Positions 15,615-26,354 of a DNA stretch of 64,000 nt are shown piece after piece; within the stretch, counting starts at the first letter, position 1; each line of letters starts with the position of its first letter. The DNA is from Sphaerotilus natans (GTDB taxonomy: Bacteria > Pseudomonadota > Gammaproteobacteria > Burkholderiales > Burkholderiaceae_C). The notes beneath the pieces are model-generated. The model searched no databases. It was not told where the DNA came from and was given only the letters and a program-made list of their open reading frames with translations. The stretch spans positions 251,950 to 315,949 of the forward strand of contig NZ_FTMZ01000003.1 of the NCBI RefSeq assembly GCF_900156335.1, in the 5' to 3' direction. Both the position numbers and the translations under genes were made by a program.

Positions 15615-17185
15615 CGGGGCAGAGTCTCCACATCGAACGCGATGAGGTTGCGCTCCACCCGGCTGAATTCCACGCCGATCAGGTGCACCGGCTCGCCCCG
15701 GTCGCGGTACTTCTCGGCGTAGCCCTTGGTGCGGATCTGCGCGATGGCGCGGCCCTCGGGCACCAGCTCCACGACCTTGAACTCGAAGATCCACACCGCG
15801 CCGCACGCCAGCACGACCATGTCGATGCGGCCCTTGTTCGTCGTGTCTTCCACCCGGATGTCCAGGCCCAGCGCCGCGAAGTGGCTGTAGAAGATGCTGG
15901 CCCAGTAGCCCTCGAACTGCGCGATCGGGCTGTTGCGGTACCAGTCGTTCGGGATCGACGCGAAGAAGGCGTGGAACAGATCGCGCAAGGGTGGCGGATC
16001 GCCCGCCTCCAGCAGATCCCACAGCCGGCTGATCTGCCGCCCCGGCGCCGAGACATCGCCCGAGAGCGACTGCAGCAGCACGTCGTTCAGGCTGGCCTGC
16101 ACCTCCTGGTTCGGGTACTTGAGCTGGAAGTCGATCTGGCCGGGACGGATGCGCTCCGACGCGATCGTCAGGTAACCCGCCTGGAACATCAGCGATTCGG
16201 TCGGGATGGTGTCGACGTCGAAGGTCGACAGCAGCGTGCTCGACGCCATCATCCGGCCCAGGTTCGGCGTGAACTCGCCGCGCTCGGTCAGCAGCTTCAC
16301 CAGGAAGGTCGGCGTGCCGGTCTCGAACCAGTACGGCATGAACTGCCGCTTGCGCAGCAGCAGCAGCACGTCGAAGGGGTTGTAGACCGATTCGCCGCGC
16401 CAGTTGTAGCCGTTGTACCAGCGGCGGATCTCGTCGCGGTCCAGGCCCGGCAGTTCGGGCGCGAACACGGTGTCCAGATCGTCGTCGGTGTAGCCGCACA
16501 GGGCGCTGTACTCGGGATCGAGCGTGATGTCGGTGAGGTGGTTCAGGCCGGAGAACAGGCTGACCTTGCTGAACTTGGACACGCCGGTCAGGAACACGAA
16601 CTTCAGGTGCGCATCGGCGCCCTTCAAGACCGAATAGAGGTTCTTCAGCCCCTCGCGCATTTCCCGCGCCGTTTCAGGTCGGTCGATGTTGTCGAGGATG
16701 GGCTTGTCGTATTCGTCGATCAGCACCACCACGCGTTCGCTCGTGCTCGCGTGTGCCTGCCGGATGAGCTCACCGAACTGACCGGCCACGTCATCCGCTT
16801 GCGGCCCCGTCAGCACGGGCACGCCCAGCGCCTCGCGGTTGACGCGCAACTGGTCGAGGATGCGTCGATCGAGTTCAGCGCGGCCGTGCAGCACGCCGTC
16901 GCCGAAGTCGATCCGGATCACCGGGAGCCGCCGCGACCAGTCCCAGCGCGTCTCGGCCGCCAGCCCGGTGAACAGCGCCCGATTGCCCTCGAACAGCTCC
17001 TTGAGCGTGTCCACCAGCAGGCTCTTGCCGAAGCGTCTCGGCCGGCTCAGGAAGAACGCCTTGCCCGACTCGATCAGGTCGATCGCCAGGCCGGTCTTGT
17101 CCACGTAGTAGCAGCCGTCTTCGCGGATCTCGCGGAAGGTCTGGATGCCGATCGGGAGGCGACGGCGGGAGGGCGGGGTGTGCAT
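15611..17185 (-). CDS. AAA-ATPase-like protein with C-terminal PD-(D/E)XK nuclease domain
   Basis: The 524-residue protein starts with [21 protein letters not shown], which marks the AAA-ATPase_like/DUF1703 family. Walker A is RPRRFGKS (48-55) and Walker B is [10 protein letters not shown] (152-161). The C-terminus has the nuclease-fold residues D455 (GRIDMVV) and E468-x-K470 (FEFKV). Such proteins are patchily distributed and often multi-copy; function is unknown, with suggestions ranging from defence to mobile-element maintenance. Here the gene is intact with both active sites. It overlaps the acyltransferase start by 4 bp. A 13-bp palindrome lies 51 bp upstream. Confidence 0.9.
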   Translation of the reverse strand: MHTPPSRRRLPIGIQTFREIREDGCYYVDKTGLAIDLIESGKAFFLSRPRRFGKSLLVDTLKELFEGNRALFTGLAAETRWDWSRRLPVIRIDFGDGVLHGRAELDRRILDQLRVNREALGVPVLTGPQADDVAGQFGELIRQAHASTSERVVVLIDEYDKPILDNIDRPETAREMREGLKNLYSVLKGADAHLKFVFLTGVSKFSKVSLFSGLNHLTDITLDPEYSALCGYTDDDLDTVFAPELPGLDRDEIRRWYNGYNWRGESVYNPFDVLLLLRKRQFMPYWFETGTPTFLVKLLTERGEFTPNLGRMMASSTLLSTFDVDTIPTESLMFQAGYLTIASERIRPGQIDFQLKYPNQEVQASLNDVLLQSLSGDVSAPGRQISRLWDLLEAGDPPPLRDLFHAFFASIPNDWYRNSPIAQFEGYWASIFYSHFAALGLDIRVEDTTNKGRIDMVVLACGAVWIFEFKVVELVPEGRAIAQIRTKGYAEKYRDRGEPVHLIGVEFSRVERNLIAFDVETLPR

Positions 17186-17235
17186 CGGGGCAGTGTAGTG
17201 CGGCGGTCAGCCTCGCCAGCTTTCCACTGGCAAGA

Positions 17236-17248
17236 CCAGAATTTCTGG
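17236..17248. promoter_or_regulatory. 13-bp palindrome upstream of the AAA-ATPase gene
   Basis: CCAGAA-T-TTCTGG is a perfect odd palindrome 51 bp upstream of the ATG at 17185, in the 180-bp gap shared with divergent nadE. It is a candidate operator; the regulator is unknown. Confidence 0.3.
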
Positions 17249-17365
17249 CACCTTGGCGCCACGCGGGTGACCCACAATGCGCAGGAATTCCGGCGCATCG
17301 CCGGATTGCGCGTCGAGCACTGGGTGAACAATGCCCTGGCCACGACGCATTCAGGAGCCTCCACC

Positions 17366-19450
<2,085 letters not shown>

Positions 19451-19503
19451 GCGGCCGCACGGTCACAATGCGGCTCACCCCGATCTGATCGAACCGAGTC
19501 CGC

Positions 19504-22299
19504 ATGCGCCGCTGCTTTCTTCTTTCGCCCCCGTCCGCGCTGTCCGTGATCGCGCTGGCGGCGACCGTGCTGATGGCGGGTTGCGCCACGCCGGCCGGCC
19601 GTCCGAATCCGCCGGTGGCCGCCACGACGCCGCCGGCCGCAGTCAAACCGGCGGTGGCGCCGGGCAGCCCTGCTGCATCGGCACCGGCGGCGGCGGCGGC
19701 GGCGGCATCCGCGGCGCCACCGGCGGCCGCACCGGCGGCCACGCCTCCGGCGCCTGCGCTGCCGCCCTTCGCGCAGGTGGTGCGCGAGGCGCGCCGCATC
19801 GACGGGCTGATCCCGGTCTGGCAGAAGGACGAGAAGGTCTGGCTGGAGCTGTCCGAGAAGGACTTCGGCACGCCCTTCTTCCTGTCGCCGAAGCTGGCCA
19901 GCGGCATCGGCGAGGGCGGCGTGCTCGGCGGCCTGATGGGCGGGCGGGGCGGTGCCGGTGGCGCGAAGTGGGTCGAGTTCGTGCGGGTGTTCAACCAGGT
20001 GCGCCTGGTGGCCCGCAATGCCACGCATGTGGCCGCCGCCGGCACGCCGCAGGCCCGTGCGGTGGCGGCGGCCTTCTCGCCCAGCCTGCTGGCCAGCGCG
20101 GCGGTGCTCAGCCAGCCGCATCCCGAGCGCCGCACGGTGCTGGTCGATGCCTCGGCCTTGTTCCTGTCCGACCTGATGGGCGTGGGCGCGCAGCTGCAGC
20201 GCAGCTACCGCCAGGGCTATGCGCTCGATGCGCGCCATTCCGGCATCACCGCGGTGCGCGGCACCCCGGAGCTGCTGGCGCTGACAGTGCAGCAGCATTT
20301 CGCCACCGGGGCGCTGGCCAGCGCGCAGCCCGGCGCTCCGGCCGGCGCCAGCCCTTCGGTGCCGGCCACGCTGCCCGATCCGCGCAGCCTGTTCGTGCAG
20401 CAGCATCTGTCGCTGACCCGGCTGCCGACCGTGCCGATGCGCACCCGCGCGGCCGACGCCCGCATTGGCCACTTCGTCACCACGGTCAGCGACTTCGGCG
20501 ACGAGTTCGCGCGCAGCCCGAAGAAGCGCTTCGTCAACCGCTGGCGGCTCGAGAAGAAGGATCCGTCCGCCGCGCTGTCCGAGCCGGTGCGCCCGATCGT
20601 CTACTGGATCGACCGCAGCGTGCCCGAGCGCTACCGTGAGCCGATCCGCGCTGGCATCCTGGAGTGGAACCGCGCCTTCGAGGCCATCGGCTTCAAGGAC
20701 GCGATCGTCGTGAAGGTCCAGCCCGACGATGCCGACTTCGACACGCTCGAGACCGGCATCGCCTCGGTGCGCTGGATGACGAATGCGACGGCGATGTTCG
20801 GTGCCGTCGGCCCCAGCCATGTCGATCCGCGCAGCGGCGAGATCCTGGACGCCGACATCGCCATCGAGAGCCTGAGCTCGCGCGCGCTGCGCACGCTGCG
20901 CAGCCAGGTGATCGCCGCGCCGGCGCCGGCCTTCGCGCAGCCGCCCGATCTGGGCGCGACGGGGCTGCTGGCCGCCTGCCAGCATGCCGATCTGGCCGCC
21001 GAGCAGCTCGGCTACGCGCTCGACGTGCTGTCGGTGCGCGACGGGCTGGATCCGGCCGGCCCCGAGGCCGAGGCCTTCGTCGCCGCCTACCTGAAGGACG
21101 TGACGATGCACGAGGTCGGCCACACGCTGGGCCTGCGTCACAACTTCCGCGCCTCGACCGTGCGCGACGAGGCGCAGCTGGCCGACCCCGAGTTCACCCG
21201 CACGAACGCGCTGACCGGCTCGGTGATGGAGTACGCCGGCATCAATCTGCCCGCGCGCGGCCAGCCGCAGGCCGCGGCTTTCCAGACCACGCTCGGGCCC
21301 TACGATTACTGGGCGATCGAGTACGCCTACCGCAGCGTCTCGCCGGATGATGAAGCCGTGGCGCTGTCACGTATCGCCGCACGCAGCGCCGAGCCGGAGC
21401 TGGCCTTCGGCACCGACGAGGACGTGATCGCCGGGCTCGACCCGGAAACGCTGCAGGGCGATCTGGGCCGCGATCCGGTGGCCTTCGCGCGCAAGCGCCT
21501 GGGCATCGCGCGCGATCTGCTGACCCGGCTGGAGGCGCAGCCGCTGGCCGCCGATGCCGATCCGGCGCTGCTGCGCCGGGTGGTGGGCTTCGCGCTGCGC
21601 GATGTCGGCCGCTCCACCGCGATGCTGATGCGCCAGCTCGGCGGCCTGCGCACGCTGCGCGACGCGCCCGGCACCGGCCGCGATCCGCTGCAGCCCGTGC
21701 CGTTGGCCGAGCAGCGCCGCGCGCTGGCGCTGCTGCTGGGCGAGCTGCTGTCGCCGCAGGCGCTGAGCGTCTCGCCGGCGCTGCAGCGCCGGCTGGCGCC
21801 CGACTACCTCGAGCGCAGCGAGGCCATGCTGTCGGGCCAGGGCTCGGTCGCCACCGACTTCAATCCGGCGCAGCAGCTCGCCGAGATGCAGCGCCAGATG
21901 CTGCTCGAGCTGATGGGCGAGGCGCTGGGCAGCCGGCTGCTCGACGGCGCCGACCGCGCCGACCCGGCGCTGGGCAGCCTGTCGCTCGAGGAAATGCAGA
22001 GCCGCCTGACCGCGACCCTGTGGGCCGACCTGGCGTCCGGCGAGCCCATCGATGCGGCCCGGCAGTCGCTGCAGCGCGACCAGATCACGCTGCTGACCCA
22101 GTGGCTGCTGTCGCCGCCGGCGGCTGGACGTGCGGAAATGCGCATGCAGATGCAGCGCCAGGCCCGCGAACTGCTGGCACGGCTGGAACGGGTACGTTAT
22201 CGTTCCGATGCGTCACCCGAAACGCTGGCTCATCTGAAAGACAGCGCGCAGCGCCTGCGCGAGGCGATGCAGGCCCGGGTGATGCGAGCGGGCGTGTGA
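19504..22299 (+). CDS. Zinc metalloprotease lipoprotein (DUF5117/DUF4953 type)
   Basis: The 931-residue product begins with a signal and lipobox (MAGC, Cys27), then a low-complexity Ala/Pro linker (about 30-85). The zinc site HEVGHTLGLRH (536-546) followed by NFRAS and, later, SVMEY makes it a metzincin-like protease. The N-terminal and C-terminal regions (FFLSPKLASGIG, KKRFVNRWRLEKKD, IVYWIDRSVPERYR) match the large periplasmic DUF5117-DUF4953 proteins. Target is unknown; a role in the cell envelope is likely. The linker contains a (GGC)7 run. It follows nadE by 53 bp on the same strand. Confidence 0.88.
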   Translation: MRRCFLLSPPSALSVIALAATVLMAGCATPAGRPNPPVAATTPPAAVKPAVAPGSPAASAPAAAAAAASAAPPAAAPAATPPAPALPPFAQVVREARRIDGLIPVWQKDEKVWLELSEKDFGTPFFLSPKLASGIGEGGVLGGLMGGRGGAGGAKWVEFVRVFNQVRLVARNATHVAAAGTPQARAVAAAFSPSLLASAAVLSQPHPERRTVLVDASALFLSDLMGVGAQLQRSYRQGYALDARHSGITAVRGTPELLALTVQQHFATGALASAQPGAPAGASPSVPATLPDPRSLFVQQHLSLTRLPTVPMRTRAADARIGHFVTTVSDFGDEFARSPKKRFVNRWRLEKKDPSAALSEPVRPIVYWIDRSVPERYREPIRAGILEWNRAFEAIGFKDAIVVKVQPDDADFDTLETGIASVRWMTNATAMFGAVGPSHVDPRSGEILDADIAIESLSSRALRTLRSQVIAAPAPAFAQPPDLGATGLLAACQHADLAAEQLGYALDVLSVRDGLDPAGPEAEAFVAAYLKDVTMHEVGHTLGLRHNFRASTVRDEAQLADPEFTRTNALTGSVMEYAGINLPARGQPQAAAFQTTLGPYDYWAIEYAYRSVSPDDEAVALSRIAARSAEPELAFGTDEDVIAGLDPETLQGDLGRDPVAFARKRLGIARDLLTRLEAQPLAADADPALLRRVVGFALRDVGRSTAMLMRQLGGLRTLRDAPGTGRDPLQPVPLAEQRRALALLLGELLSPQALSVSPALQRRLAPDYLERSEAMLSGQGSVATDFNPAQQLAEMQRQMLLELMGEALGSRLLDGADRADPALGSLSLEEMQSRLTATLWADLASGEPIDAARQSLQRDQITLLTQWLLSPPAAGRAEMRMQMQRQARELLARLERVRYRSDASPETLAHLKDSAQRLREAMQARVMRAGV
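19686..19706 (+). repeat. (GGC)7 microsatellite inside the metalloprotease linker
   Basis: Seven perfect GGC units encode part of an Ala run in the lipoprotein linker. Slippage by whole units would change linker length without a frameshift. Confidence 0.9.
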
Positions 22300-22327
22300 C
22301 GATGGCGAGGTGACCGGGCATTCCGGT

Positions 22328-22360
22328 CCGCGGCAGCCCCCTTCGGCAGGGGCCCCGCGG
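22328..22360 (+). terminator. Strong GC hairpin after the metalloprotease gene
   Basis: CCGCGG-CA-GCCCC pairs with GGGGC-C-CCGCGG around CTTCGGCA. It lies 29 bp after the stop at 22299 in the 275-bp gap before the chemoreceptor. There is no T run, so it may slow or end transcription with help, or protect the 3' end. Confidence 0.35.
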
Positions 22361-22574
22361 AACCCCTGGATGCGGGGCATATCCCTCAGTTTCGGCCCGG
22401 GCGATCCAGCGGGAAAGACCGGTTTGCGGGATCCGGCACCCCGGCACGCAGGGTGGAGGTTTCAGACCTCGCAGTTCATCCTGAAGGTGTCAGATCGTGA
22501 CGTATTTATCGACATGTAGACCTTGAACAGAATCGGGGCCCAGACCCATCCGACTTTGCGGAGCTGTACCCGAT

Positions 22575-24062
22575 ATGCCTTCCCTGCGAGATTCCCGTGA
22601 CGCCCTGGGCCGACTGCCGGTCGCCACCCGCCTAGCCTGGGGCTTCGGCTTCCTGGTCGCGCTGCTGATGGTGCTGACCTGTGCCGGACTGCTGCTGCTG
22701 GGCCAGGATCCGGCGCTGCAGTCGCAGCGCCGGATCCTGGGCCTGATCGGCTCGGCGGCGATGGTGGTGGCCGGCATGGTCGCCTGGCTGATGGTCGACA
22801 GCCTGAAGTGGCCGCTGGACCGCACGCTCGACTTCGCCGAGCGCCTGGCCGACGGCGATGACACCGCTCCGGCACCGAAGATGAGCGCCGACGAGTTCGG
22901 CCAGCTCCAGCATGCGCTGATCGAGCTGCGCGACCGCCTGCGCCGCCAGGGCCGGGCCGCCGCGGCCGACGAGCTGCCGGATGCGCCGCTGCCGGAACAC
23001 TTCACGCCGCTGCTGTCGCAGGTGCTGGCCCGGGCACAGTCGGGCCAGGGCCTGACGGCGCCCGCGTCGGTCGCGGCACCGGTGCCGCCGGTGGCGGCTC
23101 CCGCCGCCGTTTCCGCCGCAGCCCCGGTTGCCGCTCCGGTTGCGGCCTCGCGGGCGACCACGCCGTCGACCGAGCCGGCGGCCCCGTCCGACGCGGCGCT
23201 GCCGGCCGACGGTCCGGCCTTGGTGGCCGGCAGCGATCTGGTCATGCCGCTGACCGGCCTGACCCCGCGCGAGCTGCTCGACACCGCGGTGGCCGCCGCC
23301 CATCAGGGGGGCGACGTGGTCTCGCAGGTGGTGGCCAACATGGAGGACATCCGCCAGTCCAGCCGCCAGATCTCCGAGATCCTGGGCACCATCGACAGCA
23401 TCGCCTTCCAGACGAATCTGCTGGCGCTGCAGGCCGCCATCGAGGCGGCGCAGGCGGGCGACAAGGGCAAGGGCTTCGCGGTCGTGGCCGGCGATGTGCG
23501 TGCGTTGGCGGTTCGGGCCGGCAATGCGGCGCGCGAGATCAAGCAGCTGGTCACCGCCTCGGCCGCGAAGGTCGAGTTCGGCGGCCGCCTGGCCCGCGAT
23601 GCGGATGCGACGATGGACGCGCTGATCGTCTCGGTGCAGCGCATGACCGACATCGTCGAGCTCAGCGGTCCGGACCAGGACGGGCGCGATCCGTCGGCGG
23701 TGCAGGCCGAGCTGACCGGCAGCAGCATCGAGCAGCTCGACCAGCTGACCCGCCACAACGAGTCGGTGGTCAGCCAGAGCGCCAGCGCGGCCGAGGCGCT
23801 GCGCCAGCAGGCCGAGCGGCTGCAGAAGGTGGTCAACGCCTTCCAGCTGCTGCAGCGCACCCAGCAGGCGGCCTGGAATGCCCATCACGCCATTCACAGC
23901 GCCCAGGTCAAGGCCCGTGGCGAGGTGCCGCCGGCCCTGCCGCCGTTCCCGTCCTCGGACTGGGGCGCGCTCGACGGCATCGAGCCGAGTCCGCAGCCCC
24001 GGCGCCGTCGCGGCGACGAGCCCGGCAATGACGGCGGTGGCGGCGACTGGACCCGTTTCTGA
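22575..24062 (+). CDS. Chemoreceptor-like protein with altered signalling tip
   Basis: The 495-residue protein has two close membrane helices (about 18-42 and 52-74) with almost no periplasmic loop, a HAMP-like segment (about 75-125), an Ala/Pro-rich insert (about 160-225) and a receptor signalling domain (about 240-435). The tip reads [30 protein letters not shown] in two parts; the normally invariant Asn and Arg of [11 protein letters not shown] are both Gln. With no sensing domain it would detect an internal or membrane signal, or work as a structural partner. Its C-terminus is disordered and lacks a CheR-binding pentapeptide. It is monocistronic. Confidence 0.85.
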   Translation: MPSLRDSRDALGRLPVATRLAWGFGFLVALLMVLTCAGLLLLGQDPALQSQRRILGLIGSAAMVVAGMVAWLMVDSLKWPLDRTLDFAERLADGDDTAPAPKMSADEFGQLQHALIELRDRLRRQGRAAAADELPDAPLPEHFTPLLSQVLARAQSGQGLTAPASVAAPVPPVAAPAAVSAAAPVAAPVAASRATTPSTEPAAPSDAALPADGPALVAGSDLVMPLTGLTPRELLDTAVAAAHQGGDVVSQVVANMEDIRQSSRQISEILGTIDSIAFQTNLLALQAAIEAAQAGDKGKGFAVVAGDVRALAVRAGNAAREIKQLVTASAAKVEFGGRLARDADATMDALIVSVQRMTDIVELSGPDQDGRDPSAVQAELTGSSIEQLDQLTRHNESVVSQSASAAEALRQQAERLQKVVNAFQLLQRTQQAAWNAHHAIHSAQVKARGEVPPALPPFPSSDWGALDGIEPSPQPRRRRGDEPGNDGGGGDWTRF

Positions 24063-24164
24063 TCCGTTTCTGAAGGAGACGATTCGAGGCTGAACGGGAC
24101 TGAACGAAGTCGGATGGGGCGAGGGCCGTCAGGGGTGGCGGCTCTCGGTCGAGGGGGAGAGGTC

Positions 24165-24196
24165 GGGGCCGGCAGCGATGCCGGCCCCGTTCCTTT
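24165..24196. terminator. Intrinsic terminator between convergent genes
   Basis: GGGGCCGGCA-GCGA-TGCCGGCCCC is a perfect 10-bp stem with a stable GNRA-type loop, followed by GTTCCTTTTC. It ends the chemoreceptor transcript and may also stop the minus-strand operon. Confidence 0.8.
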
Positions 24197-24220
24197 TCAG
24201 CGCGGCCGCCGCGGGTCGGC

Positions 24221-24484
24221 TCAGTGCGGCGCGACCTGGCGCGCCTTGGCCAGCCACTGGCCGAGCGCGTCCGACAGGTCGCCGCGGCTGAAGCTGCAGC
24301 TCTCCTCGGTGAACAGCGCGCTCGACTCGACCTGCATCAGCAGCTGGCCCAGCACCTGGCTGTAGCGCTCGGGCAGCCCCGGCCAGTGCGCGGCGGTGTC
24401 GCGGAAGCCGTGCGCCAGCGCGCTGGCGTCGAGCTCGCCGCTGCGGAAGTCGATCAGCAGGGTGTCGAGGTGGCGGGTGCTCAT
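24221..24484 (-). CDS. Small conserved-looking protein, 87 aa, function unknown
   Basis: Not recognised. The soluble product is mostly helical and acidic, with the central motif YSQVLGQLLMQVESSALFTEESCSF split over residues 41-65 and no signal peptide. The start ATG has AGGAGACTGC just upstream. It lies 49 bp downstream of the aminopeptidase P gene on the same strand and is likely the last gene of the rarD-TAXI-pepP transcript, before the shared terminator. Confidence 0.65.
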   Translation of the reverse strand: MSTRHLDTLLIDFRSGELDASALAHGFRDTAAHWPGLPERYSQVLGQLLMQVESSALFTEESCSFSRGDLSDALGQWLAKARQVAPH

Positions 24485-24533
24485 CGGCAGTCTCCTTGTC
24501 GGGGGTCGGGAGGAAAGACAGGATGCCCGGCGC

Positions 24534-26354
24534 TCAGACCGGCTCGGTGCGGCGCAGCAGCCAGTCGAGCGCGGCGCCGTCCAGGCGCGGCGCCAGGCGG
24601 CGGCGCACCTCGGCGTGGTAGCCGTCGAGCCACTGCACCTCGTCCGGGCGCAGCAGCGACAGGTCGAGGCAGCGGCTGTCGATCGGGCAGAGCGTGAGCG
24701 TCTCGAAGGCGAGGTACTCGCCGAACTCGTCGGGCTTGCCCAGGCTGACGTTCAGCACCAGGTTCTCGATGCGGATGCCCCAGCGGCCGTCGCGGTACAG
24801 GCCCGGTTCGACCGAGGTGATCATGCCGGGGTGCATCGCCATCGAGGCCTCGGGCAGGGCGCGCGAGATGCTCTGCGGGCCCTCGTGCACATTGAGGAAA
24901 TAGCCCACGCCGTGGCCTGTGCCGTGGCCGAAGTCGAGGCCGGCCTCCCACAGCGGCGCGCGCGCCAGCGCATCCAGGTGCGGCGAGAGCGTGCCGGCCG
25001 GAAAACGCGCCCGCGACAGCGCCATCGTGCCCTTGAGCACGCGGGTGAAGTCGGCTTTCTGCGCGGCCGAGGGCGTGCCGATCGGCCAGACGCGGGTGAT
25101 GTCGGTGGTGCCGCCCAGGTACTGCGCGCCGGAGTCGATCAGCAGCAGGCCTTCGGCCACCAGCCCCTCGGGCGTGGAGATCCAGGCGAAGGCGTCCGGC
25201 GTGGCGCGGTAGTGCGGCATCGCGCCGTTGGCGTTGAAGCCGGCAATCGTCGGAAAGCTCAGGCTGACGAAGCCGTCTTCCTGGGCGCGCTCGGCCGTCA
25301 GGCGCTCGTCGACGGTCAGCTCGCTGATGGCCTCGCGGCCGAGCGCGGCCTCCAGCCAGGCGTAGAAGCGGCACATCGCCGCGCCGTCCTTTTCCATCGC
25401 CTCGCGGATGAAGGCGGCCTCGGCCGGCGTCTTGCGGCTCTTGGCCAGCGTGCTGGGGTTGATCGCCTCGACCACCCGCACGCCTGCGGGCACCGCCTCG
25501 CGCAGGCCCAGGGTGATGCGCTTCGGATCGACCAGCAGCACCGCCTCGGCCGGCAGCGCGGCCAGCGTCGGGGCGGCCTCGGCGTAGTCGGCCAGGTCGA
25601 TGCCGTCGGCGGCCAGCCGCGCGGCCAGGTCCGCGTCGATCTTGCCGGCCGCGACGAAGAGCGTGGCGCGCGTCGGCCCGATCAGCAGGTGGGCCAGGAA
25701 GACCGGGTTGTAGTCGACGTCCGCACCGCGCAGGCTGGTGATCCAGGCGATGTCGTCGACGGTGGAGACCAGATGGTGGCTGGCGTGCTGGCGGGCCATC
25801 CCGGCGCGCACCGCCGCCAGCCGCTCGGCGCGCGGCACCGCCGCATGCGGCGCCAGATGCTCGCGCGCCGGCGCGCCCGGCAGGCCGGGGCGCTCGGGCC
25901 AGGCCTCGGTCATCAGGTCGAGATCGGTGCGCAGGCCGATGCCGTGGCGCTGCAGCGCGCTGGCCAGCATCTGCGCCGCCGCCAGGCCCAGCACCGCCGC
26001 GTCGACCGCCAGCGTCTGGCTGGGCGAGAGCGTGGTGGTCAGCCAGTCGATGTGGTGGGTGGCCGCGCCGGTGGGAATCTTCACCAGCTCGACCGTCGTG
26101 CCGGCCAGTTCGGCCTCGGCCTGCGTCCAGTAGCGGCTGTCGGCAAAGACCGCGGCGCGCTCGCGCGTGACCACCAGCGTGCCCATCGAGCCGGTGAAGC
26201 CGGAAAAATGCACCCGGCCCTGCCAGCGCTCGGGCAGGTATTCGGACAGGTGCGGGTCGCTGGAGGGCACCAGCACCGCGGCGAGGTCGTGGCGCGCCAG
26301 CGCCTGGCGCAGCGCGGCCAGGCGGGCGGGAATCGGGGAGGGCGAGTGGGTCAT
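24534..26354 (-). CDS. pepP: Xaa-Pro aminopeptidase (M24B family, three-domain type)
   Basis: The 606-residue product removes N-terminal residues next to proline from peptides. Two creatinase-like N-terminal domains (about 1-315) precede the pita-bread catalytic domain (about 320-545) and a short C-terminal domain. The metal ligands are visible: Asp in LIDSGAQY, Asp in GTTDITR, His in HGTGHGVGY, Glu in SVEPGLY and Glu in IRIENLVL. The length fits the long type (about 600), like eukaryotic XPNPEP1, and is longer than E. coli PepP (441). Its ATG overlaps the stop of the TAXI receptor gene (ATGA), so translation is coupled. Confidence 0.93.
   Translation of the reverse strand: MTHSPSPIPARLAALRQALARHDLAAVLVPSSDPHLSEYLPERWQGRVHFSGFTGSMGTLVVTRERAAVFADSRYWTQAEAELAGTTVELVKIPTGAATHHIDWLTTTLSPSQTLAVDAAVLGLAAAQMLASALQRHGIGLRTDLDLMTEAWPERPGLPGAPAREHLAPHAAVPRAERLAAVRAGMARQHASHHLVSTVDDIAWITSLRGADVDYNPVFLAHLLIGPTRATLFVAAGKIDADLAARLAADGIDLADYAEAAPTLAALPAEAVLLVDPKRITLGLREAVPAGVRVVEAINPSTLAKSRKTPAEAAFIREAMEKDGAAMCRFYAWLEAALGREAISELTVDERLTAERAQEDGFVSLSFPTIAGFNANGAMPHYRATPDAFAWISTPEGLVAEGLLLIDSGAQYLGGTTDITRVWPIGTPSAAQKADFTRVLKGTMALSRARFPAGTLSPHLDALARAPLWEAGLDFGHGTGHGVGYFLNVHEGPQSISRALPEASMAMHPGMITSVEPGLYRDGRWGIRIENLVLNVSLGKPDEFGEYLAFETLTLCPIDSRCLDLSLLRPDEVQWLDGYHAEVRRRLAPRLDGAALDWLLRRTEPV

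Noticed and set aside
15683-17365. A long upstream extension of nadE
   Set aside because: The frame is open but is antisense to the AAA-ATPase gene and unlike NadE. GTG 17366 with AGGAG is the proper start.
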